Part shown: in pieces, positions 33,641-41,979 of the stretch
Numbering within the stretch: the first letter of the stretch is position 1
Layout: every line of letters starts with the position of its first letter
NCBI GenBank assembly: GCA_045106175.1
Contig: JBGCEF010000003.1
Span: 1-62,477, forward strand
From: TMED27 sp045106175
Lineage (GTDB): Bacteria > Pseudomonadota > Alphaproteobacteria > Micavibrionales > Micavibrionaceae
Direction of reading: 5' to 3'
Length of the DNA stretch: 62,477 nt
Notes under the pieces: model-generated
The model's input: the letters and a program-made list of their open reading frames with translations, nothing else
What the model was told of the DNA's origin: nothing
Databases searched by the model: none
Translations under genes and position numbers: made by a program

Positions 33641-35542
33641 ATGAGTGCACAAAAGAAAACAGAATCAAATCAACAAAATTTTAGCGCAGATGTCTCGCGC
33701 CTACTCGATATAGTCGCAAATGCGTTATATACAAATCACGATGTTTTCCTTCGTGAACTTGTTTCAAATGCCGCCGACGCTTGTGACCGTCTTCGTTATC
33801 AATCAATCGAAAAACCCGAGCTTATCGCGGACAACTCAAACTTCCGTATCCACATATACAAAGACACATCAACACGCACATTAACAATTACCGATAACGG
33901 CATTGGCATGAGCGCAAAAGAGCTCGCCGATCATCTCGGCACGATTGCAAAGTCCGGCACAGCCAAAATCATGGAAGCCGCTAAAAAATCCAATGACCCC
34001 TTAAGCCTTATCGGACAATTCGGCGTTGGCTTTTACGCGTCCTACATGGTTGCAAACCATGTCCGCGTCATAAGCCGCAAGGCTGGCGCAAAGGCAATCA
34101 ATGTCTGGTCTTCAGACGGCGCAACAGGATTCACAGTCGATAAAGCCACACCTGAGGAAGCCGCTCTTCTTGATGGTGAGCGCGGCACAACGGTCATTCT
34201 CGACATCAAGGATGACGGCGCAGAATTCCTGATCGATGAGAAAATCAAACAAACAATCGAAACCTACTCCGACCATATCAATGTGAAAATATTCCTCAAC
34301 ACAGCCGATAAAACAGATTCCGGTGAAGGCATCCCGATCAACAGCGCATCCGCAATCTGGACACGCTCAAAAAATGAAATCAGCGACGAAGAATATCAAA
34401 GCTTTTACAAACACATAACTCACGGCTTTGACGAACCAGTTTTAACGTCACATTGGCGCGCAGAAGGCAAAATAGAATTCTCAGCATTGTTATTTATTCC
34501 AACCATGCGCCCATGGGATTTATACGACCCCTCACGCAAAGACGCCGTCAAACTATACGTTAATCGTGTTTTCATTTCCGACGGATTAGACGGGCTCATG
34601 TATCCATGGATGCGCTTTGTGCGGGGCGTCATCGACAGCTCTGATCTGCCACTTAACATTAGCCGCGAAAGCCTACAATTCAATCCAGTAATCAGCAGAA
34701 TTCGAACCGCCGTTACAAAACGTATATTGAATGATCTTGATAAATTAAGCCGTAATGATTGGCCAGGCTTTGTTACATTTTGGGGACAATTCGGACCAGC
34801 CATTAAAGAAGGGCTATATGATGCAGATGATCATCGCCCCGCCCTGTTTAAAATTTGCCGTTTTTATTCAACACACGATAACGGCGATAAATTCACATCA
34901 CTCGACGAATATGTTGAGCGCATGAAAGACGACCAAAAAGAAATCTATTACATCACAGGTGAAAATCTTGAAGCCTTGAAAAACTCACCACAAATCGAGG
35001 GTTTTAAAGCCCGTGGGTTAGAAGTATTATTCTTCACAGATACGATTGATGATTTCTGGCTTCAAAACGTAAACGAATATAAAGACAAACAATTTAAATC
35101 AGTCACAAAAGGCGATATTGATTTAGGCAACGCATCCGAAGACGACAAAAAAGACAGCGAAACAGACACAACAAATGACCGCGCAGAATTGCTAGAGCGC
35201 ATGAAAAACATTCTCGAAGAAGACGTCGATAGCGTCAGAATCTCAAATCGTCTAACAGACTCTCCAGTATGTCTTGTCGCGCCCGAAGGCGCGGTAGATA
35301 TGAATATGGAACGCGTTCTAAAAATTCATCAAAACTATAACGGACAAACAAAACCAATCTTGGAAATCAACGGCAATCACAACCTAATTAAAAAGCTGGA
35401 AGGCCTTGCACCTGCGAGTGAGAATTTCACTGATGCAACAAAACTTCTTTTTGACCAAGCAAAAATCATCCAAGGCGAACCTATCAAAGACCCAACGGGC
35501 TTTGCTAGACGCATGGCTAATTTTATGGAGAAAAGTCTTTAA
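33641..35542 (+). CDS. htpG: Chaperone protein HtpG (Hsp90)
   Basis: 633 residues, full length. N-terminal GHKL ATPase domain (about 1-220) with ELVSNAADACDRLRYQS, the DNGIGMSAKEL metal loop and GQFGVGFYASYMVA; middle domain with LPLNISRESLQFNPVISRIR and its catalytic Arg; C-terminal dimerisation domain. A hydrophilic acidic stretch (NASEDDKKDSETDTTND) sits between the middle and C-terminal domains. GGAG supports the ATG. It follows pdxH closely and no separate heat-shock promoter is evident in the 14-base gap, although one inside pdxH is possible. Confidence 0.97.
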   Translation: MSAQKKTESNQQNFSADVSRLLDIVANALYTNHDVFLRELVSNAADACDRLRYQSIEKPELIADNSNFRIHIYKDTSTRTLTITDNGIGMSAKELADHLGTIAKSGTAKIMEAAKKSNDPLSLIGQFGVGFYASYMVANHVRVISRKAGAKAINVWSSDGATGFTVDKATPEEAALLDGERGTTVILDIKDDGAEFLIDEKIKQTIETYSDHINVKIFLNTADKTDSGEGIPINSASAIWTRSKNEISDEEYQSFYKHITHGFDEPVLTSHWRAEGKIEFSALLFIPTMRPWDLYDPSRKDAVKLYVNRVFISDGLDGLMYPWMRFVRGVIDSSDLPLNISRESLQFNPVISRIRTAVTKRILNDLDKLSRNDWPGFVTFWGQFGPAIKEGLYDADDHRPALFKICRFYSTHDNGDKFTSLDEYVERMKDDQKEIYYITGENLEALKNSPQIEGFKARGLEVLFFTDTIDDFWLQNVNEYKDKQFKSVTKGDIDLGNASEDDKKDSETDTTNDRAELLERMKNILEEDVDSVRISNRLTDSPVCLVAPEGAVDMNMERVLKIHQNYNGQTKPILEINGNHNLIKKLEGLAPASENFTDATKLLFDQAKIIQGEPIKDPTGFARRMANFMEKSL

Positions 35543-35554
35543 AAGAAATCTGAA

Positions 35555-36214
35555 TTAAGGCTCTTTAGGGGTCTCAAAAACATCTGCTTCTTCTGGGTTC
35601 ACTATTTTTCTTAAACCCTTTTCTTGTGCATGTTCATAACAGACATCCAACGAAGCGTCACCTACTGTAACAAGGTGTTTCGCACTAAGTGCTGTTTTCC
35701 TAACGCGCAAAATATATCCATGCTCCCTTTCTGGGAAATACGTCAAAAGCGCGGCCATATTTTTGGTGTCATAGGAAAGAAACGCCTGATTAACGGCAAT
35801 ATAAGCAGGACTTTCAAAATCACTTGCAAAATCCTCAAATTTTTCTAAATACGCTTTAAGAGGCTCACTTCTATCTGCAATTTCTGCTAATTTATTCACA
35901 ACTCTTAAAATATGGATTTCTGCATCACGCGCGTAAAGCCGGCCAACATGACTAACATGATCACACAATTCAGCAGGGGCCTTTTCCGATGTTGAATGTT
36001 CAGGCAATATGCTCGGCAAAGCATTCGTCATCTCATCCCAATCCTTGAGGTCTTTCTGATCTGCCTCTGGCATAGGGCATATATCGTGCCCGTAAACAGA
36101 AATCGATCTATCATTGCCATCACACTGGGCTTGCAATCCTTTATTGTCTGCATGCGCAGGCGAAGCAGAAAGTGCCATTGCAAACAGCGCGCTAATAGAA
36201 AAAATGCGCATCAT
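35555..36214 (-). CDS. Secreted hypothetical protein (219 residues)
   Basis: The open frame continues upstream into the next gene, but a signal peptide starts at MMRIFSISALFAMALSASPAHA, so the start is put at 36214 (ATG at 36242-36244 is an alternative). The mature part is helical with four cysteines (QAQCDGND, DICPMPEA, AELCDHVS, DVCYEHAQ) and no recognised domain. It begins 40 bases after the secreted cysteine-peptidase gene and is probably co-transcribed with it, so these two and the next gene upstream could form one exported set. Confidence 0.6.
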   Translation of the reverse strand: MMRIFSISALFAMALSASPAHADNKGLQAQCDGNDRSISVYGHDICPMPEADQKDLKDWDEMTNALPSILPEHSTSEKAPAELCDHVSHVGRLYARDAEIHILRVVNKLAEIADRSEPLKAYLEKFEDFASDFESPAYIAVNQAFLSYDTKNMAALLTYFPEREHGYILRVRKTALSAKHLVTVGDASLDVCYEHAQEKGLRKIVNPEEADVFETPKEP

Positions 36215-36254
36215 ATCTTTAAACCTAACGTTAAGTATTTTCATCAAATTATAT

Positions 36255-37325
36255 TTAACACGTATATCTATATACAGCGGAAACAGAAGGGTTTCTAGAA
36301 ATAACACCAGAATTCCATCTATCAACGTTGTAATTTTTTTGAATTGTCCCAGGAGCGCTACCTGCAAAGCCTGAACTTGAATTAGAGATAATCTCTCCAT
36401 TACCGACATAAATACCAGTATGCCCTGCACGTCCTGTTGACGCATTACGCGCAGTAACAAGAACATCCCCACGCTGCAAATTCAACTTATCATCGCTACT
36501 GAGATCGCCTGTATCAACTTGCGTATAACAAGGATCGTCGCGCAACTTATCGTAAAGCGTCGCGGTTCCAGGATAAATACCACCTAGACCATAACCCGCT
36601 CTTTCCAAAATCCTTGAAACAGCCACAGCACAACCAACTGCACCTCCTTGTGTATCTGGATGATCTGCTGTTGTTTCATTAATCATAGCCTCAGCAGCTT
36701 GCGCAATCCGCTCTCCCCCAGTACCTGCAACCGTACCCATACTCGATGGAGGGTCCGATGCTTCACTACAAAGAGAATCACCTAGATTATTAATATCAAA
36801 CGATGGTCCCGAAGAATCAAAATTAAGAGCAATCGTATTTTCAGCATAAGACGTCAAATCTCTGGCAACTGTTCCCCCTCCAGGACACAACAAACCATCT
36901 AAACTTGATAAATCAGAATCTAAATTTGTTACCGTATTGATGAGATCAAGTATCTGAGCAACATTCGGATCTCCACTCAAAAGACTAATAAGCTCATCCA
37001 TTAACAAATCTCTTAACGATGCAGGAAGGTCATCAAACAACGACATAAGTTGAGCAAGTATACTAGGATCAATACCACCTACATTATTAATGGAATTAAA
37101 AATTGGGCTTCCAGGAGAAAACACCGAAGACCCGCTAGGAGGTGTATAACCAAGCGTCGCGTTTTCTCCACTACCTGGGTCTGCGCCCAAAGGGCAAATA
37201 TAATCACCAGCTGTATTGATATGACAACCAGCCTCCAACTGCGCATGCGCACTATTGGTGTACGCAATCAACAAAAAAGCAGCCGCAAAAACAAAAGAAA
37301 ATAAATTCAATGACTTAAAATGCAT
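36255..37325 (-). CDS. Secreted protein with C-terminal NlpC/P60- or CHAP-like cysteine-peptidase domain
   Basis: 356 residues with a signal peptide (1-28, ending SAHAQ). The N-terminal 200 residues are low in charge and rich in Ser, Gly, Pro and Leu, with FSPGSPIFNS and helices (LRDLLMDELISLLS). The C-terminal 150 residues look like a papain-fold amidase: C232 in VGCAVAVSRIL, H302 in GHTGIYVG, with N315 or a nearby polar residue as possible third. LQRGDVLVT precedes the His strand as in C40 enzymes. It likely cuts peptidoglycan peptides or works as a secreted effector; which family (NlpC/P60 or CHAP) cannot be told by eye. Confidence 0.72.
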   Translation of the reverse strand: MHFKSLNLFSFVFAAAFLLIAYTNSAHAQLEAGCHINTAGDYICPLGADPGSGENATLGYTPPSGSSVFSPGSPIFNSINNVGGIDPSILAQLMSLFDDLPASLRDLLMDELISLLSGDPNVAQILDLINTVTNLDSDLSSLDGLLCPGGGTVARDLTSYAENTIALNFDSSGPSFDINNLGDSLCSEASDPPSSMGTVAGTGGERIAQAAEAMINETTADHPDTQGGAVGCAVAVSRILERAGYGLGGIYPGTATLYDKLRDDPCYTQVDTGDLSSDDKLNLQRGDVLVTARNASTGRAGHTGIYVGNGEIISNSSSGFAGSAPGTIQKNYNVDRWNSGVISRNPSVSAVYRYTC

Positions 37326-37425
37326 GTTATTGAACTCTCCAAAATAAAAATACTATTCAACTTTTATTATAAAACACTAAATCTTCACAAAACATTAAAA
37401 TAGATAAAATTTTAGATAAATTTTA

Positions 37426-38361
37426 TTATTGGCACGACGTTCCATCAAAATAGCAACCAGCAGCAAGACATACAGCATCTTCATAAGATTGCTCCGCAAG
37501 AGGCGAGCCATGATAAACAACCACCCCAGTAGGAACGGGTGTAACAGAGCTACACGCAGAGGAATCAAGCTGTGTCGCTTGTGTATTCATAGGTGTAACA
37601 CCGCCCGGATTACCCGGATCAGGATTAGAAGCAGCAATAGCAGTAGGCCAAAACGTATTCCGTGAAGCGATATTACAAGGAATAGGCCTTGTTCTAAAAT
37701 CGCCTAAAGTATACTCATTGAATCGTCTGAACCATGAATTGCCGGCATTAACACATTTTGAAAACTGCCAAACAGCCTGCATAGGTGCACAAATACCGCC
37801 TGTAAGACCAGAAAAAGTTCCACCACCATAAGTATGACCAAAATTATCATAAACAAATTGAAAAAGACTATCAGTAACTAAAATACCCAAGATGTTTCCT
37901 AACAAATCAGGCGTTATCGCTACAGCGCCAGGAGCCTGAGGACCAAACAAAACCCCTGCCCCACCAAGAAAATTCGCCTGATCGACAGCACTCGCATCAA
38001 TCGTAGGCAAAAACATAGAATAAGGTGTTCCCGGTGGCGTGTATTCTAATACAGGGTCTTGAAATAAAGGCGAACCGGGCAGCAAATTACCCGTAAACAT
38101 AATATTATCCGCAGCATTCAATTCAGCCAATCTATTATTAAAGCATGAATATTCTAAAACACTATCCGGCTTTAAAATCAAAGTCTGCGCCATTTCAATT
38201 TCGCGCGAAGCTTCCATATAAGAACGCGCTTCAATAACATCCGCAAACCCCGGATCACATGTCGCAGGCACATTTGCACTCCACTGTGCATGTGCGTTTT
38301 CCACACAAACACCACTCACAAAAATGGCCAAAACTAGCGCAAAGAAAAAACGATAAAACAA
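37426..38361 (-). CDS. Secreted protein, possible conjugation/T4SS-associated family
   Basis: 311 residues with a signal peptide (about 1-25, ending AHAQ). The first mature part has CDPGFADVIEARSYMEASREIEMAQ, then LKPDSVLEYSCFN. I recall this pattern (C-D-P-x-F, M-E-A-x-R-E-I, K-P-D-S-V-L-E-Y-x-C-F) from proteins encoded with IncI/Dot-Icm-like transfer genes in alphaproteobacteria, but cannot check it. Eleven cysteines in the mature part suggest disulfide bonds. The SPLF/EYTPPG stretch resembles TPPSG...SPIFNS in the next gene, hinting at relatedness. Probably in one unit with the downstream secreted genes (100-base gap). Confidence 0.58.
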   Translation of the reverse strand: MFYRFFFALVLAIFVSGVCVENAHAQWSANVPATCDPGFADVIEARSYMEASREIEMAQTLILKPDSVLEYSCFNNRLAELNAADNIMFTGNLLPGSPLFQDPVLEYTPPGTPYSMFLPTIDASAVDQANFLGGAGVLFGPQAPGAVAITPDLLGNILGILVTDSLFQFVYDNFGHTYGGGTFSGLTGGICAPMQAVWQFSKCVNAGNSWFRRFNEYTLGDFRTRPIPCNIASRNTFWPTAIAASNPDPGNPGGVTPMNTQATQLDSSACSSVTPVPTGVVVYHGSPLAEQSYEDAVCLAAGCYFDGTSCQ

Positions 38362-38453
38362 ACTATAAATCCGTAAATAAAAAAATGCTCTTATCTAAAT
38401 GTTATCATACAAGCCTAGCGCAAGTATAATTTTATTATGTTTTACCATGGAAT

Positions 38454-38885
38454 TTACGAGGCTTGTTGATGATGGCGACGCGTCATATCATCGATCTCAG
38501 CATCCGAAAAATTGTGCGCACGGGCCACCTCTTCAATGATGACATCACGCAAAAGTGTTGTAATATCTTCACAATTTTCACACCAAACATCTAAAATTGG
38601 GCGACGAAATAACGAAAGAATATCTTCGCTATCCGACTGTTTTTTCTCAATCCCCGGCGAAACCTCACTCCCACTGCGATATAGCGCCAGTAATTCATAC
38701 GGATCATCAATATCCATATCCGATTGAATGGCATCATCAGGAAAATCATCAACGACAATCTCAAGATTGTTAATAAATTCTAATATTTCATCCGGCATGG
38801 CTTCTAAGCATGACTGAATAAGAGTCTCAAAATCATTCAAGCCCGGGGGCACAGTAAAATTCATAATAATATGTTTTGCGTCCAT
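38454..38885 (-). CDS. Zincin-like (DUF1025/metallopeptidase family) protein with lost HExxH
   Basis: 143 residues from the ATG at 38885, which matches usual homologue starts (FTVPPGLNDFETLIQSCLEAMPDE). It resembles the small alphaproteobacterial/actinobacterial metallopeptidase family (PF06262), with NLEIVVDDFPDD, DDPYELLALYRSG and LFRRPILDVW. In relatives the next element is a zinc HExxH. Here the same place reads E118-E-V-A-R122, so both His ligands are missing (only E119 stays) and peptidase activity is doubtful. An acidic tail follows. It is divergent from phhB. Confidence 0.78.
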   Translation of the reverse strand: MDAKHIIMNFTVPPGLNDFETLIQSCLEAMPDEILEFINNLEIVVDDFPDDAIQSDMDIDDPYELLALYRSGSEVSPGIEKKQSDSEDILSLFRRPILDVWCENCEDITTLLRDVIIEEVARAHNFSDAEIDDMTRRHHQQAS

Positions 38886-38982
38886 ATGACTTGACCTACT
38901 TGCAACAACCTTGTCAGATTGTGAGTGATAAATCCTTGAATCAGAATATAACATAATTTAGCGCGAATAAGGGATTGGCACA

Positions 38983-39273
38983 ATGATTGAACGATTAAGT
39001 GATCCACAGATTGAAAAAGAGCTACAAAACCTTAGTGGTTGGCAAAGACACGAAACAAAACACGCCATCCAAAAATCATTTAAATTTAATAATTTCGCAT
39101 CAACATGGGCGTTTATGTCGCATATCGCATTAATAGCTGAAAAAATGGATCATCACCCTGAATGGAATAACATTTACAACCGCTTAGACATTATCCTGAC
39201 CACACATGATGCGAACGGCATATCAACCCGCGACGTCAAAATGGCAAAATCCATAGATAAAATCAGACAATAA
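38983..39273 (+). CDS. phhB: 4a-hydroxytetrahydrobiopterin dehydratase (PCD/DCoH)
   Basis: 96 residues, typical length. Dehydrates the carbinolamine made by aromatic amino-acid hydroxylases; also found in organisms where its role is in molybdopterin or other pterin handling. It has the conserved AFMSHIALIAEKMDHHPEW, with the catalytic His pair and Pro-Glu-Trp, then YNRLDIILTTHDANGIS. No phenylalanine hydroxylase gene is in the window. The ATG has no evident strong ribosome site (GGGATTGGCACA). Confidence 0.93.
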   Translation: MIERLSDPQIEKELQNLSGWQRHETKHAIQKSFKFNNFASTWAFMSHIALIAEKMDHHPEWNNIYNRLDIILTTHDANGISTRDVKMAKSIDKIRQ

Positions 39274-39396
39274 AGACGCTTTACAACATAAGATCAATGT
39301 CATCACAAAAACAGTGAATAAATACAAGAACAAACAAGCTTATTAGTGTTTTTTTAAACAAAATGATGTAACATTAATAATTAAGGAAGTTAATTT

Positions 39397-39576
39397 ATGA
39401 CAGCATTGCCACCAACAATCGCCGCCGAAGCCGCAATAGGACGTCAAAACGTCGCACTTTCTGTTGTCAAAGCATCAGCGGATGCTGATCAAGCTATCGC
39501 AAATATTATTGCTGAATCTGCGCGTAGCGCTCCAGTAAGCGGAACACGCGGTGTTAACCTAAACACCAGCGCATAA
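39397..39576 (+). CDS. Small YjfB-like putative motility protein (59 residues)
   Basis: Short gene with a clear ribosome site AAGGAAG and a terminator 30 bases downstream. The protein (MTALPPTIAAEAAIGRQNVAL...) has a helical, Ala-rich core with VVKASADADQAIANIIAE and ends GVNLNTSA. Alphaproteobacterial YjfB-type proteins (PF14070) have the same shape: about 60 residues, an early QxxVxxxVLK-type helix and a C-terminal N-x-x-A. YjfB is linked to motility by name only. No flagellar genes are near. Gene reality is well supported; the family is a likely but not certain match. Confidence 0.72.
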   Translation: MTALPPTIAAEAAIGRQNVALSVVKASADADQAIANIIAESARSAPVSGTRGVNLNTSA

Positions 39577-39606
39577 ATCAAAAAACTTACCTACAACAAG
39601 TTTTAC

Positions 39607-39628
39607 GCTCGCAAATGTGAGCTTTTTT
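39607..39628 (+). terminator. Rho-independent terminator after the YjfB-like gene
   Basis: GCTCGC (39607-39612), loop AAAT, GTGAGC (39617-39622), then six T. Six-pair stem with one G-T pair. Confidence 0.8.
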
Positions 39629-39649
39629 AATATCTAAAATAAAATAAAA

Positions 39650-40876
39650 CTAAGCGACCGCTTTAATAAGACCGTGATGCGTATCCCACATATGCGTCAA
39701 AATATCCGCCATAGCATCAACATCTTCAAGAGAATGAGCCGCAGTAGCCGTCAGACGCAGCCTCTCAGTGCCACGTGGAACCGTCGGATAATTGATCGGT
39801 TGAACATACATATTATACTCTTCCATCAACATATTTGATACTTCACGACAACAATTCGGCTCACCTACAACAAGCGGAACAATATGACTGTCACCTTTCA
39901 TGTAAGGCAGATCCGCTGCGTCAAGACGTGATTTTAAATGCCTTGCATTACGCCAAGCACGCTGACGCTCGATATCCGAAACTTTCAAATGCTCAACAGA
40001 CGCCCGCGCACCCGCTAAAACAGATGGCGGAAGACTGGTTGTGAAAATAAAACTCGATGCAAAAGAACGAATTGTATCAACAACCTCTGTCTTACCCGTG
40101 ATAAAACCACCCATGCATCCATATGCTTTACCAAAAGTACCCTCAATAATATCAATACGATCCATAAGACCAAGCTGTTCACAAACACCTCCACCACGCG
40201 GACCGTATAAACCGACCGCATGTACTTCATCTATATATGTCATGGCATTATACCGCTCTGCCAAATCGCAAATACCCTCGATAGGTGCGATATCGCCATC
40301 CATCGAATACACAGATTCAAAAGCAATAATCTTAGGGCGCGATGGATCGACGCTTTTTAAAAGCTCTTCCAAATGCTCTAAATCATTATGACGGAACACA
40401 TGTTTTTCGGCCTTAGAGTCGCGAATACCATGAATCATAGATGCATGATTTAACGCATCTGAAAACAAAACAGAATTAGGCAACATCCTACCCAAAGTTC
40501 CAAGCGAACCCTCATTTGAAACATAACCAGATGAAAAAACAAGCGCAGCCTCTTTGCCATGCAAATCAGCAAGGCTCTCTTCTAATTCAACATGATAGCG
40601 CGTAGTGCCCGATATATTGCGTGTACCGCCAGCCCCTGCTCCAGAATTTTCCAACGCTTCACGCGACGCATTCACAACAACGGGATGCTGACCCATACCG
40701 AGATAATCATTAGAACACCAAATTGTGACCTCTCGTGGATCACTTCCATCTTCCGGCCTGTAAATCGCTTTCGGGAAACGACCTTTTATACGCTCTAAGT
40801 TCGCAAAACTGCGATAACGCCCCTCAGACTTTATGCCTGAAATACAGTCTTTAAAATGAGAGTCATAGTCGAACAA
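39650..40876 (-). CDS. hemA: 5-aminolevulinate synthase
   Basis: 408 residues, typical alphaproteobacterial ALAS. It joins glycine and succinyl-CoA with pyridoxal phosphate, the entry to haem by the C4 (Shemin) route. Visible: VTIWCSNDYLGMGQHPVV, GAGAGGTRNISGTTRYH, FSSGYVSNEGSLG, YIDEVHAVGLYG (PLP-binding Asp), GTFGKAYGCMGG (the PLP Lys) and the C-terminal YPTVPRGTERLRLT. The 166 bases upstream hold a perfect Fur-type palindrome (40944-40960), so expression is probably iron-controlled. HemW in the window belongs to the same haem metabolism. Confidence 0.97.
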   Translation of the reverse strand: MFDYDSHFKDCISGIKSEGRYRSFANLERIKGRFPKAIYRPEDGSDPREVTIWCSNDYLGMGQHPVVVNASREALENSGAGAGGTRNISGTTRYHVELEESLADLHGKEAALVFSSGYVSNEGSLGTLGRMLPNSVLFSDALNHASMIHGIRDSKAEKHVFRHNDLEHLEELLKSVDPSRPKIIAFESVYSMDGDIAPIEGICDLAERYNAMTYIDEVHAVGLYGPRGGGVCEQLGLMDRIDIIEGTFGKAYGCMGGFITGKTEVVDTIRSFASSFIFTTSLPPSVLAGARASVEHLKVSDIERQRAWRNARHLKSRLDAADLPYMKGDSHIVPLVVGEPNCCREVSNMLMEEYNMYVQPINYPTVPRGTERLRLTATAAHSLEDVDAMADILTHMWDTHHGLIKAVA

Positions 40877-40943
40877 ATTTTGGTACTTTCTTTTTATTTA
40901 TATTTGGCCTTAAAAACCGCGAAAATCAAGAGCTAGAGCTAAA

Positions 40944-40960
40944 TTGATAATGATTATCAA
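40944..40960. promoter_or_regulatory. Perfect 17-base Fur-type palindrome between hemA and a ribokinase-like gene
   Basis: TTGATAAT, central G, ATTATCAA: an exact inverted repeat and 15 of 19 or better like the E. coli Fur consensus GATAATGATAATCATTATC. It sits 67 bases before hemA and 81 bases before the gene at 41042. Fur or a related iron regulator (Mur, Irr) could act on either promoter. The Irr box consensus is different, so Fur/Mur is favoured. Confidence 0.8.
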
Positions 40961-41041
40961 TATCAACCATTTATATTGATTTTTAAATTATGCTTGAATG
41001 TGTAAAACTAATCATTGATCTAAATCAAGAAAGAAAAGCAT

Positions 41042-41974
41042 ATGTTGATCGTATTTGGCTCTATCTCTATGGAATTACACATTCCAGTAGATCAATTTTC
41101 GACAACAACAACCCACGCTTTGGCACATGACTACACATTAAACGCTGGCGGGAAAGCAGCAAACCAAGCTTACGCCGCCACACGATCGGGTGCAAAGGTC
41201 GCGCTCATCGGAAAAACAGGCGATGACGATTACGCAAAACGCATACTTGATAAAGTCCGCCGCGAAGGCGTTATAACCTCAGGCGTAGGAAAAAGCGATA
41301 ATGTCCATACGGGCCTCGATATTATCTGCACAAACAAAGAAAACGAAATACAAATCACAAAAAGCCCTGGCGCCAACGCCTATACATCCGCCGAACAAAT
41401 CCCGGAAGAGATCCTAAAAACAGAATCAATCGTACTCATTCAAAGCGATATTGATATGAACGAAAACGCAGCCCTTTTGAAAAAAGCAAAAGAACAAGGC
41501 GCTCAGACAATCATGAACCTTTCTCCATCCATCAATATCTCACATGACATACTGCAATCACTGGATTATCTGATACTAAACAGTAAGTCCGCTTCAAAAT
41601 TTGCGCAAAAACTTGGAATACCCGCTGATAGCAGCACAGATAAAATCGCCCTCGCCCTGTCAAAGCTTGGAGAGCTGACATGCATCATCACAAAAAGTGA
41701 ACAAGGCTCAATCACATACACATCAGATGGGAAAGGATATAAAACGCCTGCCTTAAAGCTCGAAAGCTTCATTGATCATCACGGCGCAGAAGATGCCTAT
41801 TGCGGTACATTTGCAGCCTGTCTGTATGCCAGAAAATCAATAACAGAATGCCTCAAACGAGCAAGCATAGCTGCCAGCCTTTCTTGCGAACAAAAAGGCG
41901 GATTACACGCATTCCCCTATCTCGCAGATATCGAAGAAAGATTAGATAACTTGGACGATCCGACCGAAAGCTAA
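41042..41974 (+). CDS. PfkB-family carbohydrate kinase, ribokinase-like, altered anion hole
   Basis: 310 residues. The N-terminal half is plain ribokinase type: NAGGKAANQAYAATRSGAKVALIGKTGDDDYA, and INLS/NSKSA-type strands follow. The usual C-terminal motif of the family is DTTGAGD, which forms the anion hole and provides the catalytic Asp. Here it is D245-H-H-G-A-E-D251: the last Asp is kept, but T-T is H-H and the middle Gly is Glu. Activity could be reduced, altered or lost. It is divergent from hemA with the Fur-type box between. No rbs transport genes nearby. Confidence 0.85.
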   Translation: MLIVFGSISMELHIPVDQFSTTTTHALAHDYTLNAGGKAANQAYAATRSGAKVALIGKTGDDDYAKRILDKVRREGVITSGVGKSDNVHTGLDIICTNKENEIQITKSPGANAYTSAEQIPEEILKTESIVLIQSDIDMNENAALLKKAKEQGAQTIMNLSPSINISHDILQSLDYLILNSKSASKFAQKLGIPADSSTDKIALALSKLGELTCIITKSEQGSITYTSDGKGYKTPALKLESFIDHHGAEDAYCGTFAACLYARKSITECLKRASIAASLSCEQKGGLHAFPYLADIEERLDNLDDPTES

Positions 41975-41979
41975 AAGCT

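Noticed and set aside
36215..36472. N-terminal extension of the secreted protein at 35555-36214
   Set aside because: It would overlap the coding end of the upstream secreted peptidase and place the signal peptide 87 residues inside the protein.
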